DNA of 64,000 nt, taken from NCBI GenBank assembly GCA_012931725.1, contig CM022945.1:98528432-98592431 (forward strand), read 5' to 3'. The notes beneath the pieces were generated by a model. The model had not been told where the DNA came from, did not search any database, and was given only the letters and a program-made list of their open reading frames with translations. The stretch comes from Litsea cubeba. Its lineage: Eukaryota > Streptophyta > Magnoliopsida > Laurales > Lauraceae. The position numbers and the translations under genes are program-made. Positions 9,657-48,549 of the stretch are shown piece after piece; the first letter of the stretch is position 1, and the number at the start of each line of letters is the position of its first letter.

Positions 9657-12600
9657 ATGGAGTACCTTAGCATGCTTTTGGTGGTTTTGCAACTGTTGTT
9701 TCTCTCAATCCTGTGGAAGCTCTTCAGTTTTCTTGTATGGAGACCATATACCTTGACAAAATGGTTTGCAAAACAAGGGATAAGGGGACCTACCTATTCA
9801 CTGGTTTCAGGTTGCCTAGGAGAAATGAAGAATTTGAGGAGGGGTGCAAGTGAGACTGTCATGGATACATACTCGCATGATATTATTCCAAGGGTTCAGC
9901 CTCACTATCACAAATGGGTCTCACTATATGGTCATTTTCTATTCTCTTCTCTTCTTTGTTGAAATAAATGGGCATGTGGGCACTGGGCACCTTTTCGCTC
10001 ATGTATACTTGCTCTTGTTAGACGTCTAATAGCCCTTTTCATAGCCTATTAGAAATTAGATGAGATAGCATGGACAACGAATGAAATTCATATGTTATTG
10101 TCTCCCATCTTTCTTCTTGTAACTATAATATATAACTAGCTACCAGAAAAAATGAAGATGGGAAACAAAAGGAGCCTCTCTGAGGTTGTTTGAAACCACA
10201 GGAGCCTTTATGAAGTAAATATATGGGAAGGTAATCTCAGCCATCAGATTTTTCACTTTACCTATGTTTTATAATTAGTTGCAACAAGTGGAAAAGTACA
10301 GGCATACCCTTCAAAAAAATTCTACTCCATGAAACACAAGTGGTTACTTCACCATTTGTTGACTTATCATCTCACTTCAAATTACTCTACCTCATGAAAC
10401 AAAGGAATTTTTACTTCGTCGGAAAGTATATTTCTTTACATAACCATAACCTTTCTCACGGATTTGACATTTACTTGATTGTTTTCCCAGTACATTATTC
10501 AAATATGCTCCAAAGCCTTGAATATGTTCATGTTTTAATGGTTTGACTGAGAGTGATGTATGTGTTTGAGCAACAGGAGAGACTTTCTTCTATTGGCATG
10601 GGACAGAACCAAGGGTCTTCATTTGCGAACCCGAGCAAGCCAAAGAAGTATTATCAAACAAGTTTGGCTTCTATGCCAAGCCCAAAGCTACGCCCGAATT
10701 AGCGGCCTTGTTGGGGAAGGGACTGGTATTTGTTGAAGGGCTGGATTGGGTTAGGCACAGGAGAGCTGTTAACCCTGCTTTCAACATAGACAAGATCAAG
10801 GTTAGATATATATCCACGTTTCATTTCCATTCTCCATACCCTTAATTGTTGTTGTTGTTGTTGTTTTGTTGTTAATGTTCTTTTTATATTTGTAGCAATT
10901 TAAGCTCCTTTTGAAAGATGGCTCTTGGTTTTGTTTGACAGATGATGACAAAGAGAATGGCAGCTTGCGCTTTGTCCATGCTTAATGAGTGGCAAGAGAA
11001 GTTGATTGAAGCAAAGGGACAATGTGTGGAAATGGACATGAATGTGGAATTTAAGCAGCTAACTGCAGATATAATCTCCCATACTGCTTTTGGCACCAGT
11101 TTCATGGAAGGGAAGGAAGTCTTTGAGATTCAAATGGAGCTAATGGAGAGGGTCATTGCTTCTAGTGCTGATATCGTCGTCCCTGGCATCCAGTAAGTAT
11201 CCTACACCTGTAATGAGGATATTTTAAACAGCACTCTAACAATATGGATTGAGCATGCTAGCTGATGGCACATCGTCATCCCCCTCATCAGATAATTTAA
11301 TGGGTATAAGTTAACGATATCCATTTTAAAAAACCCCTTTCTGATGGTCCCTTCCCTTACCTTTTTGAGGTCCTCATTAATTATTTAGCATGTTTTATTT
11401 CTTATAGAGATGCTAGGTAGTTCTTTCATGTATCAGGGAGTCTAGGGTATAATACATTACGGCAGATTGCGATGTTGGTTTGCTTTTCATTGTATAAATT
11501 CATATCAATTCTCATATGAATGATATGGTGAAATTATGACCTATGATGCACGGATACGGCAAGGACATGCCATAGACATGGCAGGGACATGGATTTTACA
11601 CATAAAAAGTGAAGTATCGGATACGATACGACACGATACATTGCCCATTTTGAAGTATCCGTGCATCATAGATTATGACATATTGCGATCTTGTGATCAG
11701 GCCAGCCATGGTATTAGCCCAATAAAAAAATCGCAACATCATCCTCCTCCAGCATCATGTGATGTCTATCAAGCCTCATGATTTATTAGTTCTAGAAGAG
11801 ATAAATGACAAATTTGATCTAGTAAGCACCAACAAATTAACTCAGAAATTAAGAGCAAAGTTACAACAATGATGATCTTTACCACCATCCCAGATATTAT
11901 TTCCTGTTATTCATGCATAGTTTTGTGACCCCGGCCGGCCACTTTACCTTTTGCAGGTATCTTCCTACTAGGTGGAACATAAGAACATGGATACTGAAAA
12001 GAAGGCTGAGGAACTCACTGAAGAACATCATAGCGAACAGGTTAAAGTCAAAGGTGGATGGCGGCTCAGACACCAGCTATGGTGATGACCTGCTTGGATT
12101 GATGATGGGACTATCTACCACAGAGTCCAGCAAAAAGCAAGACAGCGGTCTGGAGCTGAACATGGACGAGATCATGGATGAGTGCAAGACCTTCTTCCTA
12201 GCAGGGCATGAGACCACCTCTTATTTGCTAACTTGGACTATGTTCTTGTTGAGCATAAACAAGGAATGGCAGGAGAAGCTTAGGGAAGAAGTGTTGAGAG
12301 AGTTTGGGATGGGAATCCCAGATTCAGACAAGCTTGGCAAGCTGAAATTAGTAAGTTAACCAAGTCATGCACCCCACCAATTTGGCCAATTTCTGAAGTG
12401 GGCTGGGCTCGGTGCACCCAGGCTAGTCCGACCCTTCTTGAGGTCTAGTCCACTTAATTATTTGTCTCAATAATCTGGCCCAAATCTAGCCCATCCCCGC
12501 CCTCAGTAAGTAAATTAAGGGTCCGTTTATATGCTGGGCTAGGCTCTGACATATAACTGGACCTTGAAGCAAATACCACCTTGGCACAACAAACATTTGG

Positions 12601-13877
12601 ATAAAACATCATTGAAACTCTGACCATTTCTGTTCTGTCGAGTGGATTCCCCCTGGATTAATTCAGAGACTTTTGCAATTTGACACTGATAGTACAATTA
12701 TCCACCCTTGGATTGAATCATGATAAGGTAAGCACTTGTCATACATTGGCTTCACACTCCCCTGCTTCTTGGAGTTAAAGAGTTACAAGCTGAGGTACCT
12801 CACCTCCTTATCAGTGATCAAGGCTTTCGATTGGTTCAGTTTTGGATAATTTCATCTTCCTCGCTGTGATGGGTCAGTAAGTTGTGCAGATGAGTAAAAA
12901 CATGTGCAATCCAACTTTTTAGGATGAGGTGCGCAATCACAATAATAGTTTTCTTTGGATAATTTGATGACACAATCAACCAAATTCAGCCGTATTCCCT
13001 AATACCAAAATCATAGTTTGGAAAGAGACCTTTTAATCACTCCCTCCCACCAGCTATTCATTAAAAACTACCTACAACGGAATTTTACCTATGATCATGG
13101 TCACTCAAGTACATGAACAAGAAATTAATTTGGTGTTTTTTGGATTGAGTGGTTCAAACCACGGTCGACCGCTAAACTCATTTGTTACACGCAGCTACAA
13201 GGTAAGGGCATTTTAATTTTAAACATCTTAATTGGATTTGGCCAACATGACAAGACAAGCAGGCTTAACAACAGTAAAGGTGGTCGACTAATATTATCAT
13301 GGCTTAATCACATGCCTCCTTGTATCAGTCACTGCTTCAAATTTCATTCCAGTCTGTTGTTATATTCTCACCTTTTAAAGACAAAGGATGTAATGACAAA
13401 TTACTGATTTGTATTGCATTTAAAACTATGATATTTGTTTTGCAGGTGAACATGGTTCTTTTTGAAACCTTGAGGCTGTACAGTCCAGCAATCATTCTGT
13501 TCAGAAAGGCTTCTAAGGAAATGAAGTTGGGGAATCTGACAATTCCTAAAGATACCCATATAACAATTCCACTGGCAATAATTCACAGGAACAAGAAGTA
13601 TTGGGGAGAAGATGCAAATGAGTTCAATCCAATGAGATTCGCCGAAGGAGTGAAGAATGCAGCAAAACATCCAAATGCTCTGATTGCATTTTCAATAGGC
13701 CCAAGAGCATGCATTGGGCAGAATTTTGCAATGATGGAAGGGAAGATGGTGATGGCACTGATCCTTCAGAGGTTTTCCATCTCCCTCTCCCCTAATTATA
13801 AGCATGCGCCCGCAGACAGGGTCACATTGCAGCCACAGTATGGGCTTCCTATTCTTCTTAAGCCTCTGCAAGTGTGA
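9657..13877 (+). CDS. Cytochrome P450, CYP72 clan, CYP709-like
   Basis: Five exons join without frame error: 9657-9930, 10577-10800, 10942-11192, 11957-12350 and 13446-13877, all with GT-AG introns, giving 524 aa, the usual P450 length. The N-terminus is a membrane anchor (MEYLSMLLVVLQLLFLSILW) followed by the hinge RGPTYS. The I-helix oxygen-binding motif AGHETT is at 332-337 and the K-helix ETLR at 388-391. The PERF region reads NPMRF (442-446), and the heme loop FSIGPRACIG (463-472) has its ligand at Cys470. No key residue is missing. CYP72-clan enzymes are ER-bound monooxygenases using cytochrome P450 reductase; family members act on hormones, terpenoids or fatty acids, and the substrate here cannot be told. 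The exon texture and the ending APADRVTLQPQYGLPILL resemble CYP709. An AATAAA at 14096-14101 could be its polyadenylation signal. CYP721 is the alternative. Confidence 0.93.
11541..11671. mobile_element. 131-bp MITE in P450 intron 3
   Basis: A perfect 17-bp terminal inverted repeat (CTATGATGCACGGATAC, 11541-11557 and 11655-11671) is bounded by an exact 8-bp target duplication ATTATGAC (11533-11540 and 11672-11679). The interior repeats GATACGATACGACACGATAC-like words. The 8-bp duplication suggests the hAT superfamily. It lies away from the splice sites. Confidence 0.92.
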
Positions 13878-14707
13878 GACCATTGTTCAATATATCCCAT
13901 GTAATTCATATGCTACAGTAAGTATCCGTTTGATCATTGTCATTGTATGATGCCCTAGGTTTGATTTGGATCAATCTATAGTTCTCCATTTCTGCATAAT
14001 ATTACATATGGAGCAACAATGAATCTCTGTTCTTAGCTCTAGTTTAAGAGAGATTACGCTGTTTGTTTCAATATCTTGTATCCAAATACACTGAAAATAA
14101 AAATGAGATTTGTACCCGCCAGACGAATTCCTGTTACATTGCCAAAGAGGTACACGTGGCACATTACCGATCAAGTATGACCTTTCTTTTATCCAGGCTT
14201 GGGACCAGCACACCATGAATCATCGACCTAATGTTGCAGTTACCTTGCAAATCTGTGGACAATTGATAATAAGGTACACAACTTGCAAATTCATAATCTA
14301 ACAAGAAACAGCAGTCAAGACAAAGTGAGAGCTACTGAAATATCCACATAACACATGGACAGTCTCATTTGGATCTTTTTCCTCTAATGAATAAGATCTT
14401 GAACCCTGATACAAAGTGCTTAATAGAGAGGACCAAGATGCCAATACTTCACAAGAGTCGACCAATATAGAAGACAGATTAATCAATTTCATTCATTCGG
14501 GTCACAAAGAACATATTACTGCTGCCTATTGACTAAGGCAGCAAACCTGTTCAAACTGAAACTCTGTACAAACACCATAAAAGAAAGAAAGCTGATCTCC
14601 TAACAGAGATTGTGAACACCCCAACTCTGCCTATACTGGAACACAAACTTTCCCCTGCCTAAAAGCTAGCCGATGAATTTGTAAATTGTGCATCTACAAA
14701 CATGTAC

Positions 14708-14711
<4 letters not shown>

Positions 14712-14768
<57 letters not shown>
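14712..14768 (+). repeat. (GA)n microsatellite, about 57 bp
   Basis: An uninterrupted GA run lies downstream of the P450 gene. Confidence 0.95.
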
Positions 14769-14771
<3 letters not shown>

Positions 14772-15339
14772 TCACACTTTGAGGCCATCGATGTTTACTC
14801 GTCAGTCTCCTCTCGTTGGTATCAAATTTTATGGGTCATTGTTTGAATCAGTCACCTTTCAATCTTGATAATGGACTTCTTTCCAATCCAAAAGAGGCAA
14901 TGCAGGGCGCATAACTTATCTCATGAAGCCTTTAGTGTCCACTAAAAGGGCTCAATACAACCCTGCCTTGGACTTATTCCAAAGGAAAGTTAACGGCTTT
15001 CCACAAAGTTAGCTTCTCATAAATTCACATTGCCTGCAAACAATCAACCTGCCAAACAGATACATTTTAATGAGATTGACAGAAGATATAATATAATAAG
15101 CTCAACCTGCGTCTAAAAGAAACAAATGAAAGAAAAAAGGAAACTAAATCCTCGATCCAAGGACACGTGCAATTTTCCATTGTGATACAAGGAGTCCAGT
15201 GCAAAACCAATGATCTAATAGTTACACCACCAATAGACCATGCTCCAACCTATCTGGTCAATGAGTGATCCCCATACTTCAAAATGGTCAGCATACACAT
15301 GGATAAAAAGAAAAATAGCACCATTTGAGGTAGAGTATA

Positions 15340-15400
15340 TCATCATCATCATCAAAGCTTGCCCCAACTATGTTGGGGTCGGCCCATGAATTCTGTAGAG
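15340..15400 (-). mobile_element. 3' tail of an RTE-type LINE
   Basis: On the minus strand the word GACCCCAACATAGTTGGGGC is followed by AAGCTTTGATGATGATGATG. This is the characteristic 3' end of plant RTE LINEs, with a short-unit tail instead of poly-A. Only the tail is recognisable. Confidence 0.55.
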
Positions 15401-15601
15401 CACATCAGATCATTAATTTTATCTTCATGCCATGGACCACACATGTACAAACTCAAGGCCCAAGGATACAAATAGTATCACAGATCAAGGAACCTCATCA
15501 TCAGAGCAGTGTCCCATCAATCTGAAGTCAGATAGGGTTAAAGAAATGAAGAAAATACATTTCCTATTAACAGACAAAATGAATTAGTATTAACTAGTTT
15601 T

Positions 15602-42239
<26,638 letters not shown>

Positions 42240-42690
42240 CCTCACCCTCCAAAACCCCTCCCTCCGCCGTCTCCCGCCTCTGCCACAACCTCTCACCACA
42301 ACCCCCTCCGCCTCCTCCGCCCACCCATCTCAGCCTCCCCCTCCCGCCGATCGGAAATACCATCCGACTCCGACCTCTCGCTCGCCGGATTCCGACTCAT
42401 CAAAACAGCAAAAGGAGAAAAAAAAAACAGAGAGGGGGGATTTTGGTTTCCTCGTTTTCTTCTCTCTTCAGTTCCTTGATTTTGACTTCATTTTCTTTCT
42501 GGGATTTGTTGGGATGTTTTTATTACTTGCACTTTTCCTTCATTGAAGGGTTTGAAATCCGAATTTGGAAGTGTTTGGTTTCCGTGTTTTCTCTTTTCCT
42601 GGATTTTGAAAAGCTGAGACTGAAATGAGGAAAGACAGGGAAAGAGCTGATAGAGATCCTAAGATGAGATGAGGCCTCGTCTTCTCTCTT

Positions 42691-42698
42691 TATTTATA
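42691..42698 (-). promoter_or_regulatory. Candidate TATA box of ATG18
   Basis: TATAAATA on the minus strand, 452 bp upstream of the ATG and followed by a CT/GA-rich leader. It implies transcription start near 42660 and a 5' leader of about 420 bp. Confidence 0.6.
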
Positions 42699-44460
42699 GT
42701 TCTCGTTTCTGTTGCTGTGGTCCAAGTGAGCATTGAAATTGTGTCTCTCTCGCTTGGGGATCTAATTCGGTAGATTCGGTTCCATGTGATAAGGCCTAAC
42801 TTCTAGGAGTTTTTTTTTGGTACAAAACTCCCAGGAGTTGGTGGAAGGATATGTCTATTGGTTATCCATGGCCAAAAATGAAAAGACGCAAATTAAGATG
42901 AAATCACTGTCAAGTTGTCAAAAATAGTTCTTTATTAATTTTATTATTTTTTGAAAAGTTCATGTCTTTAGAAAACATTTTTAAATTGAAGTTTTTTTAT
43001 TGGGAAAAAGTTTTTTTTTTTAATTTTTGGTAAATTCTTTTAAAAGATGCTTTATACGTGGCGGACTTTTAGCTTTTTTAAAGAGTTAGGGACGCTTTCT
43101 TTTCTATGAGAGTTCCTTGGAATTTTGGAGTTCTTAACAAAAATTCGTTGTTTCTTGAGTGGAGCTCCCGACGTTCACAATTTCAGCTTTTTAAATTGCC
43201 GGAGATCCGGTAATTCAAGAATCCCAACCCTCTTACTATGAGTACTTAATTAAATTCGTATATAAAGAATGCATACATAACTGTAGTTTTGGTCATAAAT
43301 TATTATAGCTATAAAACGGAAAATTTATGAAACTCGAGATGCATAGAATTTTCGGGTAGAAATCTTGATGTGAATGAAATAGGGATTTTGAAAATGACAC
43401 AATTCATTATCATTTGGAATTTTAGGTATATCTATGAACATGAATTTCAAAAAATGTTTTACATCATACTTTTTAAATGAGAGACTATTGGTATATCTAT
43501 AAGTGGAATGGACAGATTTGTCTTTTTTCCTTTTTTGGACAAAAATGCCAAAAATAAAATAGTTATTATCTGATTAGATTACAATTAGAAAAGGAGCCTA
43601 TATATAATTTTTTATTAGAAGCTATTATGTAGATTTCATTTCAATTTTTTCATTTTTATTGTAATGTGATCAAGATGTTCTCTTATTATTGTCAGATATT
43701 TGTGACACTGAATCAAACCACATCTTAACCATATAAAATTCCGGACAAATTTGATCCATGGATACAGTTGGATTGAAGGTTCATAGAGAGCAGAGCCACC
43801 ACGGATCTTACCTTTGGGCACTCTTGTGGGCGTTGTGAGAGCCACATAAATTCAACTGTTGTTTTTTTTTTTTTTGGTAGAAATTTTCAAACTGTTGTTG
43901 ATGGACTCAAAAAGTGATATGATCTAATGAGATTCTTATAAAAGGGCATGGATCAGATCCATTATTCCTTCTTCCTTTTTCTTTACCCTTTTTTGGGTCA
44001 ATGTAACTCAAGGCAGTAGATACATGTCCCACCTGATCAGCGGTCCTGATATAAACTGTGCCGTGGGCCACACAAAGTAAGTGGTCAATAGAACCTAGAC
44101 ATATATTAACATGGTCAAAATTGATTTTGGGATGAATGAAACCTGCACAAAATGAGTGGTCTCGAAATGGTAATCTCGGGGACCCATAAATGAAATGTCC
44201 ACTCGAATTCCATTTGTGGAAGTGGTGGGGCCCAGGCACATGATCAAGTCAGGTATTAAGCGGTGGATTCAATTGAATACTGAATACAGTAGTCCAGAGG
44301 ACTAGAGATTCAAAGCAGAGAAGGGAATCGTGGGGAGGACGAAGGAACACGGCTCCAAAACCGTTGATTGCGATCAAATCAAGGAAAGAATTAACTTGCG
44401 CTTAGCGGTTTAGTACGCCACCCCCACTCTTGGAGGGCCCCACAATATTTGTGCATTTTG

Positions 44461-44591
44461 ATAAGCCAAAATAATCCCTATGAGCCCGTAAGAAAAAGCC
44501 GGACAAAATTTTCCTATGTGGTAGTATAGATTTAAACCCACAACATTCAGGTGTAAAAACTGTGGTCTTAGGCCAACTGAGCTATTCTTCG
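44461..44591 (-). mobile_element. tRNA-derived SINE, copy 1
   Basis: On the minus strand, box A TAGCTCAGTTGG (44584-44573) and box B GGGTTTAAATC (44539-44529) have tRNA spacing. The body shares CCGGCT and CATAGGGATTA words, in the same order, with the copy at 46.9 kb. No tail was found. Confidence 0.6.
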
Positions 44592-46838
44592 ATATTGTTT
44601 TGATTTTAAATTACACACCCTTGATAATTTGGGTGTATTTTTTTATAATAAAAAAATTGAGTGAAACAAAATCTAACGATTATAAAAGAAATTATAACCG
44701 TTAGATGATATTTTTTTAATAAAAAATACAATCATTAAATTTTAATTTACTCTATTTTTATTCTATTTCATTGCAAACAAACAAGCAAACGAAAGTCTAA
44801 AAAAGACATGGGTGACTAGTTTATGTCCATGTTGGATTTTTGGATATGGCTCATCTCTAATGGGCCCACAGACTGGACGATTGGAAGAGAGGGTGCATGG
44901 AGGAATATGAAGAGGCATGTGTGATGGGTGGGTTTATTGAGAGGAGAGATTGATTGCAATTTAATTGAGTGATCAGTGTTTGTTTTGGATAACGATTTGG
45001 AATTTGAGGAGTTTGTTTTTTTATTGAAAGATGTGGGATGGTGTGCGTACAGGAGATGAAGGGGTGATGGGGGTGCTTCCAACGAGGCACCACGGCTCGT
45101 TGGATTGGTGGGGCCAAAAAATTACGTTGGCTATTTGATTCCTACCTTGAAATGTGTTTGGAATTTGAATGAAGTGATTTTTACTGATTTTATATTCGAT
45201 GCCATGATCATTTGTAGGCAACAAAAGCCGCATATAAATTATAGAGATAACTTGCTTACAGTGCAACAACAGTGGTAGAATAGAAGCATCCATACAGAAC
45301 CCCAGTAAATCTGATTAATTAATAGAACTTTGTGGTAGTGTTGTTTGGGTTATTGGCAAATCTAATTACATGGGGTTCACTTGTATACATTTTAGAAAAA
45401 GACAATGAATCTGTTTGTTTGCATTAAATACATATGAATTTGATTGAACAAGCCAACAAGGTGGTTAAAAATGAAGATCAAAAGTGTATTTTAGGAAAAA
45501 AAAAAAGCATTAAATAATATTTTCTTTTCATTATGTTTTCATAAAAGAGAACGTTATTTGATGTTCATTTTTTGAAACTCATTTTTAATCCTAATTTTTT
45601 AATTATCCTATGTTTTCAATTTCTATATATTTTAATCCAAAGAAATAAGTACCAGGAGATTTTTCTTTTCTTTCCCTGCTGTGGAGTGAGTATGAAAATG
45701 TGTTTGGTATTATAATGCAGATTAAGAATTTCTTGAAATTTTCTTTCATCTGATCTTGAGACTTACAAAAGGTGTAACTTACCAAATACATCCAAACACC
45801 GAGGTCACCTGAAAACAAAAGTGTGACGCCTCGGGCGGTTTAATAAACCCAAATGGGCCTTGGCATTTATGAACTTTGTTATGGCACACTGATTCATCCA
45901 CTTGTTGCACAAATGCATCTAGTCTGAATGACTAATGTTTAACCGTAAACATCACGGTGATGATGTAATGGTTGATCCCATGGCGTTTTTAACTTTTTAT
46001 TTTTCCTTGTTAGAATTTTGAATCTAATCATCTAAAGGATTACTTTTATCTTTTGAAATTTTCAAATTTTAACCCTCTTAGTCATTTTTCGATGCTCCGG
46101 CCAAGAGGATGATTTGAAAATTCCACCGACAGCTTTTGGAGAATTATAAACTCTCCAAACATGATTTCTTTGAAATAAACAAGCTCTTAAATAGAGTCAG
46201 TTTTGTCAATGAAGGGTGATTGTCTACACCATCCAAAGGTCATTTTCTTACTCTTTCATAGGTCATTTTCGAGATAATTGCTTATTATATTATACCTGAG
46301 ACTGAAATTCAAGAGTTTGTCATAATTAAAAGTGGGTCCCATATGCATAACTTTGACTCAAACCTTAACATAAGGTGGAATGTATCTAATCAATTTTCAT
46401 TGGTAAATAAATGATTATCGATTTGAGGGCTGTATTGGACCTGGCTATGATCTTTTCTTTAAAAAAAAAAAAGGGAATGCAGCACAACAACATAGAAAAT
46501 CAGGACTCCATAACTATTTGAGACAAATACTAAATTGATTGGGTCCAAGCCTGTATTAAATGACCCATAGATGCATGTGTTAAGCTCAATTGACTGTGAC
46601 TCGGGTTGCAAGTGAGTGCAAGTCCAATCCAATGCATTACCTTTTATTAAAGGGCTAAATGTGGGCCTGAGTCTCAATCCTTGGTCTTGATTAGCGCCTT
46701 AGGCCTTATAATTAAAGAGGCTGTACTTCAACAAGGCACAAATGGGCTGCACTTAAATAAGAGTTGGATTAGCCCGGGGAGGCCCATTAGTTACTCTATC
46801 ACTTCTACTGTTCTATAGCCTTCTAAGTGAGGCGTGTG

Positions 46839-47015
46839 TAATTCAAGGGGTAGCTCAGTTGGTCTAGAACCACGATTTGCTCCTGAAGGTTAAGAGTTCG
46901 AAACTGCACTACCACACGAGGGTCACAGAGAATTTACCCGGCTCTCCCTAGACCCATAGGGATTAGTTCAGCCCAAATGACTGGAACGTCCTAGTTATTA
47001 AAAAAAAAAAAAAAA
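46839..47015 (+). mobile_element. tRNA-derived SINE, copy 2, with poly-A tail
   Basis: Box A TAGCTCAGTTGG (46851-46862) and box B GAGTTCGAAAC (46894-46904) are followed by a tRNA-unrelated body and a 16-base A tail (47000-47015). Imperfect flanking repeats TGAGGCGTGTG and TGAGGTGTGAG look like a target duplication. The acceptor stem does not fold as a real tRNA. Confidence 0.7.
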
Positions 47016-48549
47016 GCTGAGGTGTGAGGATAGTTTGGTCAATCTATTGGTTTGTATGCTGAGCTGTATAAAATCTATTGATTGATGATTTTAGTTTTAG
47101 ACTTACCTAATTGTATTGACCTTGGAAAGCCAAAATATAAACTAAGCTTTCATGTCAATTTTGAGGTAAGTTCCTTTTAGCTGTAACACTAATGGCAATG
47201 ATCAAAAGCTAAAGGAGCTTATAGGCTATAGCCCTACATACTTTTTTGGTTGAATCTACCACAAAACCTTACTTTTTGAAAAATGAAATTTAAGACAAAA
47301 CGTTTTCTTGTTTGTGTCTCTGTGTGTGTGAAATGTGGGTCTATGTGTTCTTTTGCTTAGTTCTTACTAGTAATGGGTACATGGGACACACCTACAAGGA
47401 AAGCAAAATCACATAATTGACATGTTAGATGTCACTTGCCCATTTATTTGTATAGAATGCATAAGAATTCGTGATCAGTTAGCTCCGCCAAGGATATTCA
47501 ATAGGTGAGGGGTGAGCATATATAACCGTAGACTTTCCTAAAATTAAAATTACTAAAGTGATAACTGAGTTTTTATTTCTCATCTTCCTTCATTCAATTT
47601 CAATTAGAGGGGAGACAATTTGATAGTAAGTTTTGAAATTCTCATTTTTATTTTTTGTTTTAATAACCATGTTTAGAAATAGAAGTCTTACAAATTCTAT
47701 GTATTCAAATGCATAAAACAAACAGGCCATAAGTGATTTTCAATTTTTACCAAAGCTTCCACTTTTTTTTCCGTTTTGCGAATTTTCAAACTATGACTTC
47801 TTCTTCTTCTTTTTTAGGAAGTTCTAATTATTATCTTCCATTCCATTATTTCGAACAGCACCCTCTAAAAAGTATTGAATAATTGAATTTCTCCTGTCAA
47901 TTTGTAGTAACCCATTCTTTTACCTCGACTTGCAATTGACATGAAGTGCCCCTAAATGAAGTTGCAAACCATGGTTGATCATCATCAACACCATCCTTAC
48001 CATTGAAGAGGTCTCATTCTATCTACTTTTAGTTTTTTTTTTCTTTTTTGGTTGTTACTGAGGACGGCATCCCTGTGATATTTGACCCGACATGAGCCAT
48101 CAATTGGACCAAACCTCCTCTGCCAAAGCTGAAAAACTGGGGAAGTACCAGCAGATGAGGGACTGAGGGAGTTGTTGGAACCCAACACATGAACAGTAAA
48201 GGTCATCAAATCATGAGGTCCCCCCATAGTACAAAATCAGAGGGCTGAAGACGTTAGATTTGATCCCTATCTTGGGTAGATGATCACATAATTCTCACGT
48301 CCAACTAACCATTTTGTAGATTTCTGCTGGAGAAATTCCCACAAAGTGGTTTTGACTGATATTGTAGTTCGATCGGTTGGACTAGAGCATATATTCTAAT
48401 TGAACATCTGTTAAATGTGCCATACTCGACATTTCAAAATTCAGGAGCATCTCACTTGTGCATGCATGCATTCATTTCCGAGTCAAAGTTCGGGGCCTCG
48501 GCTATGCATTATTTTATGTAAACCACGTTTTGAATTAGGTCTATCTCAC

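Larger units (their letters stand above)
13878..15601. other. Convergent intergenic region
   Basis: This 1.7 kb separates the 3' ends of the P450 (+) and ATG18 (-) genes. It holds the P450 3' untranslated region, a GA microsatellite at 14712-14768 and an RTE-type LINE tail at 15340-15400. No further gene was seen. Confidence 0.6.
42699..48549. other. Intergenic DNA, 5.9 kb
   Basis: No coding region has recognisable domains; open frames are short and unconserved in appearance. It holds two copies of a tRNA-headed SINE (44461-44591 and 46839-47015), poly-A/T runs, and otherwise AT-rich sequence. The right end of this stretch is the insertion site of the TR-GAG element. Confidence 0.65.

Noticed and set aside
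42240..42299. Longer ATG18 N-terminus from an upstream GTG
   Set aside because: No ATG in frame upstream; the ATG at 42239 gives the start typical of the subfamily.
44857..45293. Overlapping 86-90 codon minus-strand frames
   Set aside because: No motif, no splice context and AT-rich composition; judged chance frames.
46839..46910. A working tRNA gene (A and B boxes present)
   Set aside because: Acceptor and anticodon stems do not pair properly, and an A-tail follows a SINE body.
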